Assembly (NCBI GenBank): GCA_934668765.1
Contig: CAKUOH010000005.1
Location: forward strand, 1-64,000
Source of the DNA: an uncultured Helicobacteraceae bacterium
GTDB lineage: Bacteria; Campylobacterota; Campylobacteria; Campylobacterales; Helicobacteraceae
Direction of reading: 5' to 3'
DNA: 64,000 nucleotides
The position numbers and the translations under genes are program-made. The notes below the pieces were generated by a model that was given only the letters and a program-made list of their open reading frames with translations, had not been told where the DNA came from and searched no databases. Every line of letters starts with the position of its first letter. The stretch's first letter is position 1. Shown here in pieces: positions 25,686-34,270 of the stretch.

Positions 25686-26831
25686 ATGACAGCAGTTCAT
25701 CATCTATCGCATATTGATTTAGACGGCTATGGTGCGCAGTTTGTGGGAAAAGAATTTTTTAAAAGTATAGTGTTTTATAATGCAAATTATGGGAGAGAAG
25801 TGGAAGTGCGTTTGCGCGATATGTTAAGCAAGATTAAAAGTGCAGAAAATACAAGTTTTTTGATTTTAATCACAGATTTGAATCTAACGCTAAATGAAGC
25901 AAAATTCTTGCAAAGCGAAGTCGCACTTTTAAACGCGCAAGGCAAAAAAACGCAAATTTTATTGCTAGACCACCACATTACAGGCAAGGAATGCGCACAA
26001 AATTATGAGTGGTATCATTTGGATTCAAGCATTTGTGCATCAAAAATTACGCTTGAGTTTTTGTCCCAAAATATTGCGAATCTCTGTGCCGAATCTGCCA
26101 AATCCTGCGAGATTTTACGCGATTCAAAGAAGCGCGAAGGTATGCAGAAATTTATTGATATGATTGATTGCGCGGATACTTGGAAAGAAAATGAGCCATC
26201 ATTTGAGTTTGGTAAAGTCGCACTTGGAATGATTGCGCAAAGTAGGGAATTTAGTCGCTATATGTTTGATGATTTTGATAGGGATTTGAAGTTTAAAATG
26301 TTGGAAGTGGCGAAAAATTATTTGCTAGATTCAGATAATAATCCTCGCGAAAACGCTAATGTCGAGCTTGATAACAATATCTTTTTGGATAAAAAGAAAG
26401 CACTTGGTGGGAATCTAAAAACGCAAACTATGGAGCAGATTTTATCGCAAAAACAAGCGGAAATTTTGCGCTCACAAAAAGAAAAATATACCATTTTTTT
26501 GAATGATGCAAATGGCGATAAAAAGCGTGGAATTTTGACTTATGGCATTGGTAATATTTCGATTTTGGCAAATCTTTTTTTGACGCAAAATAGCGAGTTT
26601 GACTTCTTTTTAGATTTGGGCAGTGGCGGGACTGTGAGCTTTCGGGCGAATGGGAATTGCGATGTAAGCGCAGTGGCAAAAAAATATTTCAACGGAGGCG
26701 GACACAAAAATGCCGCTGGTGGCAAAATCGAGGAATTTAAAGGGACATTTTTATATGATGAAGCAAGGGCGCAATTAGAAGCATACATTGGCAATGGCGT
26801 GGAGGACGATGATGATTGGCAACGATTATAA
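25686..26831 (+). CDS. DHH-family phosphoesterase
   Basis: The 381-residue protein has motif I HIDLDGYGAQ (about 9-18), ITDLN (about 62), the DHH motif itself in LLLDHHITG (about 96-104) and, at the C-terminus, DHHA1-type GGGHKNAAGG (about 338-347). Members split phosphodiesters or short oligonucleotides (RecJ, NrnA, PDE types) with Mn2+. Which substrate it uses cannot be said. A similar gene follows flhA in H. pylori. The last 20 bases overlap the small gene that follows. Confidence 0.85.
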   Translation: MTAVHHLSHIDLDGYGAQFVGKEFFKSIVFYNANYGREVEVRLRDMLSKIKSAENTSFLILITDLNLTLNEAKFLQSEVALLNAQGKKTQILLLDHHITGKECAQNYEWYHLDSSICASKITLEFLSQNIANLCAESAKSCEILRDSKKREGMQKFIDMIDCADTWKENEPSFEFGKVALGMIAQSREFSRYMFDDFDRDLKFKMLEVAKNYLLDSDNNPRENANVELDNNIFLDKKKALGGNLKTQTMEQILSQKQAEILRSQKEKYTIFLNDANGDKKRGILTYGIGNISILANLFLTQNSEFDFFLDLGSGGTVSFRANGNCDVSAVAKKYFNGGGHKNAAGGKIEEFKGTFLYDEARAQLEAYIGNGVEDDDDWQRL

Positions 26832-27039
26832 TGAATTGCTTGATGAGATTGTGATTTTGTTAAGTGCGGCTTTGAGTCTTGCTGGTGTGCGTGATGACAA
26901 GATTGAATCCGCGCTAAATATTTATGAAGCAGAGTTTGATAAATGCGATGATGACGCGCCTTATGACTATAAAAGCGTGTGTGAGATTATTTTAAAAATG
27001 AAACAAAATCACGCAGAACTTTTTGGCGGAGATTGTTAA
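26812..27039 (+). CDS. Small conserved acidic protein (75 residues)
   Basis: This frame overlaps the end of the DHH gene by 20 bp and is open from 26788, but the ATG at 26812 is best placed after the GGAGG at 26801-26805. The product (MIGNDYNELLDEIVILLSA...) is helical and acidic, with a Cys-Asp-Asp-Asp segment near residue 42. The purN start codon GTG follows its stop at once, so the three genes are translationally coupled. I do not recognise a family. Tight coupling on both sides makes it likely real. Confidence 0.65.
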   Translation: MIGNDYNELLDEIVILLSAALSLAGVRDDKIESALNIYEAEFDKCDDDAPYDYKSVCEIILKMKQNHAELFGGDC

Positions 27040-27744
27040 GTGAAAACCATCAATTTGGCAATCCTATTTAGTGGCAATGGGAGCAATTTGGAGAATATTT
27101 ATAAAAAAATGCAAAATGCCTACATTGTGGTTTTACCAAACAAATCATCGCAAAACGAAATCATAATGCTAAATTTTCCTCTTGCCATTTCTAGCAATAA
27201 ATCCGCCTTTGGCATAACGCGTTGCGCGAATCTTGGGCTAAAATGCGAAGTTATCGATTACAAAAAAAACAAAAGCGATTTTTTTGAAAAAATCATCGCA
27301 ACCCTTGAATCTTACGACATTGACTTGGTGATTTTGGCAGGATTTATGAAAATTTTGCCACCGACATTTAACAAAAAATTTTGTGCCATAAATATTCATC
27401 CATCGATTTTACCGCTATTTAAGGGAGCTCACGCGATTGCCGAATCATATCAAAGTGATATGAAAATCGCAGGTGTGAGCGTGCATTTTGTAAGCGATGA
27501 GCTGGATTCAGGCGCAATCATCGCGCAAGATATTATCCATAAGATTGAAGGCGAGAGTTTTGAATCTTTTGAATCGCGAATCCACGCGCTAGAGTATGAA
27601 CTCTATCCCAAAGCTATCGAAAAAGCCGTGCAGATTTTGGCGCAAAATCCGCAGGTTTTTGGCGATTCAAAGTGCAAAGATTCGCAAGATTCGCGTGGTG
27701 ATTTTAAAGATTCAAAAACCCCAAAAACTTCGCAAGATTCATAA
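27040..27744 (+). CDS. purN: Phosphoribosylglycinamide formyltransferase
   Basis: The 234-residue enzyme formylates GAR with 10-formyl-THF in purine synthesis. Motifs: FSGNGSNLENI (about 10-20), LAGFMKILPP (about 98-107), the catalytic NIHPSILPLFKGAHA (about 115-129; Asn and His) and SVHFVSDELDSGAIIAQ (about 147-163, with the catalytic Asp). It starts at GTG (27040) directly after the preceding stop. The last ~35 residues (GDSKCKDSQDSRGDFKDSK) lie beyond the normal end and consist of Asp-Ser words encoded by GATTC repeats. Confidence 0.9.
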   Translation: MKTINLAILFSGNGSNLENIYKKMQNAYIVVLPNKSSQNEIIMLNFPLAISSNKSAFGITRCANLGLKCEVIDYKKNKSDFFEKIIATLESYDIDLVILAGFMKILPPTFNKKFCAINIHPSILPLFKGAHAIAESYQSDMKIAGVSVHFVSDELDSGAIIAQDIIHKIEGESFESFESRIHALEYELYPKAIEKAVQILAQNPQVFGDSKCKDSQDSRGDFKDSKTPKTSQDS

Positions 27745-27759
27745 GGCATAACTAACAAA

Positions 27760-29097
27760 ATGCAAGATTTTATCATTTTTGGCATTGCGGCGATTTTGAT
27801 TTTTCTAGCCCCACTAGTTAGTAAAATCACGCGCTTATCGCTTGTAGTGATTGAAATCCTACTAGGCGCACTCGTGCTAAACTCCGCACACATAGGCGAA
27901 TCAGAAGCATTAAAAGAAGTCGCACATATCGGCTTTTTATTCCTAATGTTTTTGGCGGGAATCGAAGTCAATGCCAAAAGCTTTTTTCGGCTTGGGCGTG
28001 GCTTTTTAAAGAAAATGGCGGTGTATTTTTTGGTGCTTTATTTAAGTGCGTTTTTAATCGTCCTAGCCTTTGATTTACCCATAATCTACGCTATCGCATT
28101 CCCCGTAATGTCGCTTGGAATGATTATGATTCTAATCCAAGATTACAGCAAAAAGCAAATTTGGGTGGATTTAGCACTCAAAATCGGCGTGGTAGGCGAA
28201 ATCATAAGCATTTCAATGCTAGTTTTGCTAAATGGCTACTATTCCTTTGGCGTGGGCTATGAACTAGGATTTGCAATGGGGATTTTGGTGGTTTTTAGCG
28301 CGTTTATGATGATTGTTTTTAAGGTTAGCGATATTATTTTTTGGTGGTTTCCGCACCTGCGAAATCTCTTAATCCCCGAAGTTTGCGAGATGAAAGAGGA
28401 TATTCGTTACTCAATGATGTTATTTTTCTTTATGATTATGATTGTTTCACTGCTTGACATAGAAGTGGCACTTGGAGCATTTATATCAGGCGTGATAATA
28501 TCAAATTTTTTCAAAGCACACAAAGCCCTGCACGGCAAACTAAACGACATAGGATTTGGCTTTTTAATCCCGCTATTTTTCATCTATATCGGTTCGACTT
28601 TGGACTTTGGCGCGATTTTTGCAGACAAAAGCATAATCCTGCATTCGCTAGATATTTGTGTGGCGATGATTGCGGTGCGATTCATAGCGGCATTTGTGGC
28701 GTTTGGCTATGATTTAAGGGGTGGGCGCAATATCACGCTTTTTGTGCTAGGAAGTGCGATGCCACTGACATTTCTTGTGGCGACTGCGACTTTGGGGCTA
28801 AATATCGGCGCGATTGAAAAGAACGATTATTATTCATTTGTCCTTGCTGCGATGATAGAGGCGGTGCTTTTTATGACGATTATAAAGCTACTAAATGCAA
28901 AAAAAGGGCGCGAATCTAGCTTTGAATCTGTTTTAGATTTGCACTCCATTTCATCAAGCGATTTATCACCAAAGCAATCCATAGATTCGCATTTAGATTT
29001 GCACAAATCAGAGATTAAATCACACGAATTTGCGCCAAAATCAAATCCCAAATCTACTAGCAAATCATTTGAATCTCTACAAAAGGAAAAACTATGA
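27760..29097 (+). CDS. Cation:proton antiporter (CPA2/KefB type)
   Basis: The 445-residue inner-membrane protein has about 12 membrane helices over its first 390 residues with features of the CPA2 family, such as EILLGALVLNSAHIG, FLMFLAGIEVNAKSF (about 62-76) and GAFISGVIISNFF. It lacks the KTN/TrkA nucleotide-binding domain of KefB and KefC. Instead the last ~60 residues form a Ser/Lys-rich tail (SSSDLSPKQSIDSHLDLHKS) with words of the dispersed repeats. Probably exchanges K+ or Na+ for protons. It overlaps the next gene by four bases. Confidence 0.82.
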   Translation: MQDFIIFGIAAILIFLAPLVSKITRLSLVVIEILLGALVLNSAHIGESEALKEVAHIGFLFLMFLAGIEVNAKSFFRLGRGFLKKMAVYFLVLYLSAFLIVLAFDLPIIYAIAFPVMSLGMIMILIQDYSKKQIWVDLALKIGVVGEIISISMLVLLNGYYSFGVGYELGFAMGILVVFSAFMMIVFKVSDIIFWWFPHLRNLLIPEVCEMKEDIRYSMMLFFFMIMIVSLLDIEVALGAFISGVIISNFFKAHKALHGKLNDIGFGFLIPLFFIYIGSTLDFGAIFADKSIILHSLDICVAMIAVRFIAAFVAFGYDLRGGRNITLFVLGSAMPLTFLVATATLGLNIGAIEKNDYYSFVLAAMIEAVLFMTIIKLLNAKKGRESSFESVLDLHSISSSDLSPKQSIDSHLDLHKSEIKSHEFAPKSNPKSTSKSFESLQKEKL

Positions 29098-29996
29098 GTT
29101 TTTTGCAAAAAAGCGCGGTGTTGCAAAAAAATGTGATTTTGATAGTTAGTGCAAGTGCATTTTGCCTTACGATTTTAAAGCTCATTTTCGCGCTAATTAG
29201 TGGCTCTGTGGTGGTTTTGGCAAGTGCGATTGATTCGCTACTTGATATGTTTGTTTCGCTTTTTAATCACTTCACTTACAAAAAGGCGCAATCTCCAAGC
29301 ACAGCGTCCTTTAACTATGGCTTTGGCAAATTAGAAGGAATGGCAGGTATTGTCGAATCTGCCCTAATATGTGGCTCTGGTGTATATATCATCTATCAGT
29401 CAATCCAAAAATTTATCGCAAATGAGGCTATAAAAAGCATTGAAAGCGGGATTTTTATAATGCTAATTTCGATTTGCGCGACTTTTGGAATTGTCAGTTT
29501 TTTGAAAATTGTCGCTAAAAATAATTACAGCATTATCATAAAATCAGAAATTTTGCACTACAAAACAGACCTTTTTAGCAATATCGCCGTGATTTTATCG
29601 CTAATTTTGGTGTATATGACAGGGATTGGCGCCATTGATTGCCTTGTGGGTGCGATTTTAGGGATTTATATTTGCGCCCAAAGCTACAAAATCGCACGGG
29701 AGGGCTTTTTGATTTTGCTTGATAGGGCGATTGATAATGAAACTCACGATAAAATAGTGGCGATTTTGGAATTGCATAAGGGCAAGGCAATTTCTGGCTA
29801 CCACAATCTAAAATCGCGCCAAAGCGGGAAAAATATCTTTTTGGAATATCATTTGGTATTTAATAAAGAGATTTCGCTTTTTAACGCTCACGAGATTTCA
29901 GATGGAATCGAGGCGCAAATCAAGGGCATTGCGGCGGATTTTGAGTGGATTATTTTGGCACATTTAGACCCTTATGATGATAGTAATGATGAGTAA
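29094..29996 (+). CDS. Cation diffusion facilitator (CDF) metal efflux protein
   Basis: The 300-residue inner-membrane protein has about six helices. Metal-site residues of the CDF family are visible: the Asp pair in SAIDSLLDMFVSLFNH (about 42-57) in helix II and HYKTDLFSNIA (about 153-163) in helix V (HxxxD). The C-terminal ~90 residues form the cytoplasmic ferredoxin-like domain that dimerises (HNLKSRQSGKNIFLEYHLV). Probable substrates are Zn2+, Fe2+ or Mn2+. It overlaps the antiporter gene by four bases, so the two are coexpressed. Confidence 0.88.
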   Translation: MSFLQKSAVLQKNVILIVSASAFCLTILKLIFALISGSVVVLASAIDSLLDMFVSLFNHFTYKKAQSPSTASFNYGFGKLEGMAGIVESALICGSGVYIIYQSIQKFIANEAIKSIESGIFIMLISICATFGIVSFLKIVAKNNYSIIIKSEILHYKTDLFSNIAVILSLILVYMTGIGAIDCLVGAILGIYICAQSYKIAREGFLILLDRAIDNETHDKIVAILELHKGKAISGYHNLKSRQSGKNIFLEYHLVFNKEISLFNAHEISDGIEAQIKGIAADFEWIILAHLDPYDDSNDE

Positions 29997-30013
29997 AACA
30001 AGGCGATTTAGGG

Positions 30014-30019
30014 TAGAAT
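30014..30019 (+). promoter_or_regulatory. Candidate -10 box of the sixA-like gene
   Basis: TAGAAT lies 32 bases before the ATG at 30051, right after the stop of the CDF gene, and is followed by the AAAAAAGGAC ribosome site. Confidence 0.35.
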
Positions 30020-30050
30020 CGCGCTTATAAATTTTAAAAAAAGGACAAAA

Positions 30051-30620
30051 ATGAAATTACTAATAAAAGCAAAAATGACTAGGGCAGGACAGATTCCTGC
30101 GAATCTACAAAAAATCATTTTGATTCGCCACGCAGATAGTTGCGATAGGGTAAAATTTGCCGAATCTTGCGCCAAAAATGGCATAGCACACAATGATTTA
30201 GCGCGTCCATTAAGCAAAAAGGGCAAAGCGCAAAGCAAAAAAATTGCGGAATTTTTAAAGGCACGAAGCGAAATAATGCCTATTTCACTTGTGATAAGCT
30301 CCCCTGCAAAGCGCACAAAGCAGACTATAAAGCCATTTTTAAAGAGTTTTAAAGGCGCATATAAAGAGAGTAAATCAATCGCGCCAGATTGCACTATCAA
30401 GGGCTATTTAAGTGCAATAGAGAATGCAAAAAATAGCAAGATTATCGCACTTGTGGGACATCAGCTAGACTTGGGGGATTTCGTGGAATATGCCACAGGA
30501 TTAAAGCAAAATGTGGATTTCAAAAAAGGCGTGATTGTAGAAATGACACGCAAAAACGGCGCAAAGACAATCAAAAATGGCTTTATTCTAACGCTACTAA
30601 TAACGCCTGATTATTTATAA
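30051..30620 (+). CDS. SixA-like histidine phosphatase
   Basis: The 189-residue protein belongs to the histidine phosphatase branch. The catalytic motif is ILIRHADSC (about 25-33, RHA), followed by ARPLSKKGKAQSKKIAEFL (about 54-72), VISSPAKRTKQT (about 84-95) with a second Arg, and the second catalytic His in LVGHQLDLGDF (about 141-151). This is the SixA pattern; SixA removes phosphate from His in phosphorelay or PTS proteins. The first ~20 residues extend beyond the core. The actual substrate is unknown. Confidence 0.8.
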   Translation: MKLLIKAKMTRAGQIPANLQKIILIRHADSCDRVKFAESCAKNGIAHNDLARPLSKKGKAQSKKIAEFLKARSEIMPISLVISSPAKRTKQTIKPFLKSFKGAYKESKSIAPDCTIKGYLSAIENAKNSKIIALVGHQLDLGDFVEYATGLKQNVDFKKGVIVEMTRKNGAKTIKNGFILTLLITPDYL

Positions 30621-30878
30621 AATGCGCTTGATGGTGTGGCAAGTCAGGGCGCAAGTGTGGTAGATTCGCACTTATTTGTCATTGCAAGAATCTGGAAAAG
30701 CAGATTCGTGGCAATCCAAAAATACGGCTTACAAACCAAAAGTAAATCCCAAACTTTACACGAAATCTAATCTCACAAAATCTCCGCAAAAATCCACAAA
30801 TAAAAAGCATTTTGTAAATTTTATTGTGCTATTATGCCGATTTTATTTTCTCAATTTTTTAAATTTTAGGAGGACAAA
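30621..30878. other. Intergenic stretch with one REP-like repeat and the ppk2 promoter
   Basis: The stretch holds a REP-like unit at 30678-30717 (GTCATTGCAAGAATCT...CAGATTCGTGGCAATCC) and a possible -10 box TATTAT at 30830-30835 before ppk2. A 73-codon frame at 30676 reads through the repeat and is not considered real. Confidence 0.6.
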
Positions 30879-31760
30879 ATGTCAAAACAAATTGTGATTC
30901 GACCTGAGGATAGCAAGGATATAAGCGAGGTTTATAAAGAGCGCGGGAAGCTACAAGTTTTTAAGCGCAAATTTTACGAAGATGAAATGTATAAGCTAGA
31001 AATTGAGCTTATAAAATTTCAAACTTGGGTTATGAATAACAAAAAGCGTGTGCTTATCATAATGGAAGGGCGCGATGGCGCGGGAAAAGGTGGGACAATT
31101 AAGGCTCTTACAAATCGCCTAAATGCGCGTGGTTTGCGAATCGTGGCACTTCCTGCGCCCACAGAGCTTGAAAAACACGATTGGTATTTTTTGCGCTATC
31201 TTAAGCAACTCCCACGCGCTGGGGAAATCGTGCTTTTTGATAGAAGCTGGTATAATCGCGCAGGCGTTGAACGCGTAATGGGATTTTGCACACAAGATGA
31301 ATACCGCGAATTTATTATGCAGGTTTCAAACCTTGAAAATATGCTAATTTCAAGCGGGCTAATTGTGTTTAAATACTTTCTAAATGTCGCGCGTGATGAG
31401 CAAAAAAGACGAATCGAGAGACGCAAAACTGACCCGCTTCGTATGTGGAAACTAAGCCCCATTGATAATAAATCGCTCAATCTTTGGGATGATTATACGG
31501 AGGCATTTCAAAAAATGTTCTCACGCACTCACACTGCGGAGGCTCCGTGGATTTTGGTAAATTCTACGGATAAAAAACGCGCTAGAATCAATATCGCGCG
31601 GGATTTGCTCTCAAAAGTGGATTATGATGGCAAAGACCAAACAAAAGTCTGCCTACTAGCTGACCCAACGATAGTTACGCAGTATTCTCAAGCGTCATTT
31701 TTCTCGCGCAAAGAAAAGAAAGATAAGGATGATGACAAAAAGGACAAAAAGAAAAAGTAG
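30879..31760 (+). CDS. ppk2: Polyphosphate kinase 2 (PPK2)
   Basis: The 293-residue kinase transfers phosphate between polyphosphate and nucleoside phosphates. It has Walker A GRDGAGKGG (about 64-72), Walker B FDRSWYNRAGVERVMGF (about 118-135) and the lid RRKTDPLRMWKLSPID (about 186-201). Length and pattern fit the class I PPK2 enzymes, which use GDP or ADP. The end is a Lys/Asp tail (KKDKDDDKKDKKKK). The ATG follows TTAGGAGG. It stands alone between two repeat-bearing intergenic stretches. Confidence 0.93.
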   Translation: MSKQIVIRPEDSKDISEVYKERGKLQVFKRKFYEDEMYKLEIELIKFQTWVMNNKKRVLIIMEGRDGAGKGGTIKALTNRLNARGLRIVALPAPTELEKHDWYFLRYLKQLPRAGEIVLFDRSWYNRAGVERVMGFCTQDEYREFIMQVSNLENMLISSGLIVFKYFLNVARDEQKRRIERRKTDPLRMWKLSPIDNKSLNLWDDYTEAFQKMFSRTHTAEAPWILVNSTDKKRARINIARDLLSKVDYDGKDQTKVCLLADPTIVTQYSQASFFSRKEKKDKDDDKKDKKKK

Positions 31761-32067
31761 GGCTTTGTAGCGATTTGGGCGTAAATTATTTACACCCAAG
31801 TCACTTTGTCATTATAATCTTTTGCAAAAAAATCAAAGAAATCAAATTAAATCGTTATTGCGAGAATCTGCGCTTTTGTAAAAAAAGCAGATTCGTGGCA
31901 ATCTATATCCCATTTTGTCATTACGAGACTCGTAAAAGCAAGTCGTGGCAATAAAATTTTTCTTTTAAATGATAGCTAAATAATCCGCTAAAGAGTGCCT
32001 AAATTTATTCACAAAATAGCATTCTCTGATTTTGCCTTATGAATTCGCGTTTGCAAATCGCTTTTAC
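31761..32067. repeat. Gene-free stretch with hairpin and REP-like repeats
   Basis: Right after ppk2, TTGGGCGTAAA pairs with TTTACACCCAA (about 31777-31801), a likely transcription-end hairpin without a T run. Two REP-like units follow: 31852-31904 (ATTGCGAGAATCTGC...GCAGATTCGTGGCAATC) and a degenerate one at 31917-31951 (CATTACGAGACT...AGTCGTGGCAAT). ppk2 and mqo converge here. Confidence 0.6.
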
Positions 32068-33408
32068 TTATGTTAATTCCGTATTAAATTTTTCACTATC
32101 AAATCTCACACCCAAATATTGCGCCACTTCTTTTATGTCAATTTCTGCATTGCCAAGACAGCTTGTCGCGCCCGGTGATGGCGTCATATTAAAGGTTAGT
32201 CCTTTTTGCGTTAAGATTTTTTTCTCTCCAAGTTCAAGTTTTTTTGCACCCAAATCAATTACCTGCGGACGCACTTCGCCAAAGCCATTTGCATAAGTTA
32301 AATCGCTAAGTTTTAACGATGGGATAATCTTTCTAGCGTCCTTTATAAAAAGCCGTTTGCCAAGCAGTGGCAACTCAAAGGCGAGATTTCTTAACACATA
32401 GCTACGAATCTCGCTATCACTCAATAAATCAAGTCCGACTTTTAGCGCACCAAGTTTAAAATCAAGCGTTAGCAACTCACCGCTAATATTATTCCAAAAA
32501 TGCCTACCGCGCTCTAATTTTGGCATAGCAAGGGCGGTGGGTCCAAATCTAGTTACGCCCTCCACTGCAATATCTGGGTCGCCGTGAAGCGCGGCAAATG
32601 GGAGCTTTGGATTTTGCACACCATAGACTTTGCCACGCAAGAGTTTGCCCGGCACAAAGTAAAAGCTCCCAGCCACAGGCAAACAGCCCAAATCCTTGCC
32701 ATATCCGCATTTCTGCGCCAAGGGTAGTGAATATGAGCCAGCATTGACAAGCACGAATCGCGCACGAATCCTTTGCTTATCGCTTGAATGAACCATATAT
32801 GTGCCATCTTTTCCGCGATAAATGCCGATTGTGCGAAATTTATTTAGCACTTTATTGTTTGGATTTGCAATTAGTGCGGATTCCACAAAGCTATTACTAA
32901 TAGTCTCAAAATTCATCGCACACCACGACTCTTTATAGCCTGACGCTACGACATTTTCCGCCCTTTCCCCTCCGCTCATTGATTCAATAATCTTTGGTTC
33001 TAGCTCTTTAATTTGCTCTTTTTCAAAAAACTGCAATCCCTCAAAAATGCTCTCAAACTCAGCGTGTCGCTTTTTCATAAACTCGCATTCCTTGTCGCCT
33101 ACGCCGATTGCAAGTTTTTGCATACTAAAAATGCCTTTATTTTGGAGATTATGACGAAGCGCGTAATTTTTGAGTTTATCAGCGGAGATTTTGACTTTGG
33201 CGGCTTTTTGCGCGGTGTAGTTTGTCTCAATCGAGCCATCGTGAATCGTCTGTGAATTTGCCTTTTGGCTAGAGCTAACTTGGGCTAATTTCTTGTTTTT
33301 TTCTAACAGCACGACTTTTTTAATATCTGTGTAAGCACTTGCGACATAAAACGCCGCACAGCCCGAAATCCCACCGCCGATTATTGCTAAATCAAAAGTT
33401 TTTTCCAT
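32068..33408 (-). CDS. mqo: Malate:quinone oxidoreductase
   Basis: The 446-residue FAD enzyme oxidises malate to oxaloacetate and passes electrons to menaquinone at the inner membrane. It has the N-terminal dinucleotide-binding motif [16 protein letters not shown] (about 9-24), [14 protein letters not shown] (about 52-65), a central [18 protein letters not shown] segment and the C-terminal [16 protein letters not shown]. Sequence and length match the Helicobacter Mqo, which replaces malate dehydrogenase. Its start overlaps the end of the ZnuC-like ATPase gene by 17 bp, which puts it in that operon, an unusual partner. Confidence 0.88.
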   Translation of the reverse strand: MEKTFDLAIIGGGISGCAAFYVASAYTDIKKVVLLEKNKKLAQVSSSQKANSQTIHDGSIETNYTAQKAAKVKISADKLKNYALRHNLQNKGIFSMQKLAIGVGDKECEFMKKRHAEFESIFEGLQFFEKEQIKELEPKIIESMSGGERAENVVASGYKESWCAMNFETISNSFVESALIANPNNKVLNKFRTIGIYRGKDGTYMVHSSDKQRIRARFVLVNAGSYSLPLAQKCGYGKDLGCLPVAGSFYFVPGKLLRGKVYGVQNPKLPFAALHGDPDIAVEGVTRFGPTALAMPKLERGRHFWNNISGELLTLDFKLGALKVGLDLLSDSEIRSYVLRNLAFELPLLGKRLFIKDARKIIPSLKLSDLTYANGFGEVRPQVIDLGAKKLELGEKKILTQKGLTFNMTPSPGATSCLGNAEIDIKEVAQYLGVRFDSEKFNTELT

Positions 33409-34264
33409 CTCTCAAACCTTTTATAAAATTATTAGAGCTTTTTATATCTCGCCTTAGAATCTCGCAATTTACAAACAAAACGCATTTCGCATATTCTAAG
33501 ACAGAAATATCGTGGCTGATTAAAATTATAGTATGATTAGCATTTATTTGCTTTAATATTTGATAAATTTCTTTTTGTGTTGGCAAATCGATATTGGCAG
33601 TAGGCTCATCAAAAATCAGCAATTTTGGATTCCCGCATAACGCTCTAGCTATCATTACACGCTGTCTTTGCCCACCTGAAAGATTTGAGATTTTGCGATT
33701 TTTTAAATGCGCAATGTCTAATTTTTCCATAATTTTTTGCGCTTGAATCTTATCGGTTTTTGTGATTTTATAGCCAAAGATTTTTCGTTGCAAAAAGCCC
33801 ATCAGCACGACATCAAAAGCCGTTATAGGGAAGTCAGTATTTATACTAGAATCTTGCGAAGTGTAGCCGATAAGTGAATTTTTGTTAAATAAAGTTACAT
33901 TTGGATAAATCACTTCTCCGCTTGTGGGTTTCAAAAGTCCAAGCAAGATTTTAGCAAGTGTGGTTTTGCCTCCGCCATTTGGACCGATTAGTGCGATAAA
34001 ATCGCCATCTTTCACGCTAAAATTGATATTTTTTAACACGAAATCGCGCTCATATTTAAAATAGATATTTTTTAGGTTTAAAATAGTGGGCGATTCGTGT
34101 GGATTTTTAGATTCGCGTGAATCTTGCGCCGAATCATCATTGCTAAATAAACTTCGGCTCTGCCTTGTTTTGCGAGATTCTGCGCTTATCATAGAATCGT
34201 GGCAATCCATCTTAATCGCACTGCTTGTATTTGCAAGATTTGCGCTATTTTGTGTAGATTCCAC
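33392..34264 (-). CDS. znuC: Metal ABC transporter ATP-binding protein (ZnuC-like)
   Basis: The core (about residues 60-290) is an ABC ATPase with Walker [10 protein letters not shown] (about 93-101), signature LSGGQ (about 195), Walker B LLIFDEP and the switch His in ILISHD, most like ZnuC/MntB. The first ~60 residues precede the normal start and are made of repeat words: [14 protein letters not shown] (about 18-31) is the translation of a REP-like unit, and [13 protein letters not shown] follows. The only starts before the core are GTG at 34264 and ATG at about 34210; I take GTG, six bases after the binding-protein stop, but the ribosome site is weak. The cognate permease gene is not adjacent. 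Confidence 0.78.
   Translation of the reverse strand: MESTQNSANLANTSSAIKMDCHDSMISAESRKTRQSRSLFSNDDSAQDSRESKNPHESPTILNLKNIYFKYERDFVLKNINFSVKDGDFIALIGPNGGGKTTLAKILLGLLKPTSGEVIYPNVTLFNKNSLIGYTSQDSSINTDFPITAFDVVLMGFLQRKIFGYKITKTDKIQAQKIMEKLDIAHLKNRKISNLSGGQRQRVMIARALCGNPKLLIFDEPTANIDLPTQKEIYQILKQINANHTIILISHDISVLEYAKCVLFVNCEILRRDIKSSNNFIKGLRDGKNF
34168..34209. repeat. REP-like repeat inside the ZnuC-like gene
   Basis: On the plus strand, TTGCGAGATTCTGCGC then ATAGAATCGTGGCAATCC form the same ends as the intergenic REP-like units. Read on the minus strand in the gene's frame it encodes [12 protein letters not shown] near the N-terminus of the ATPase. Confidence 0.65.
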
Positions 34265-34270
34265 GCTTTT

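Noticed and set aside
30676..30897. 73-codon plus-strand frame before ppk2
   Set aside because: It is mostly a translation of a REP-like repeat, has no ribosome site, and overlaps the ppk2 start in another frame.
32070..32090. Second NssR-type box (ACTTATGTTAATTCC)
   Set aside because: Only one half-site (GTTAA) is present and it lies at the 3' end of mqo, not before a gene.
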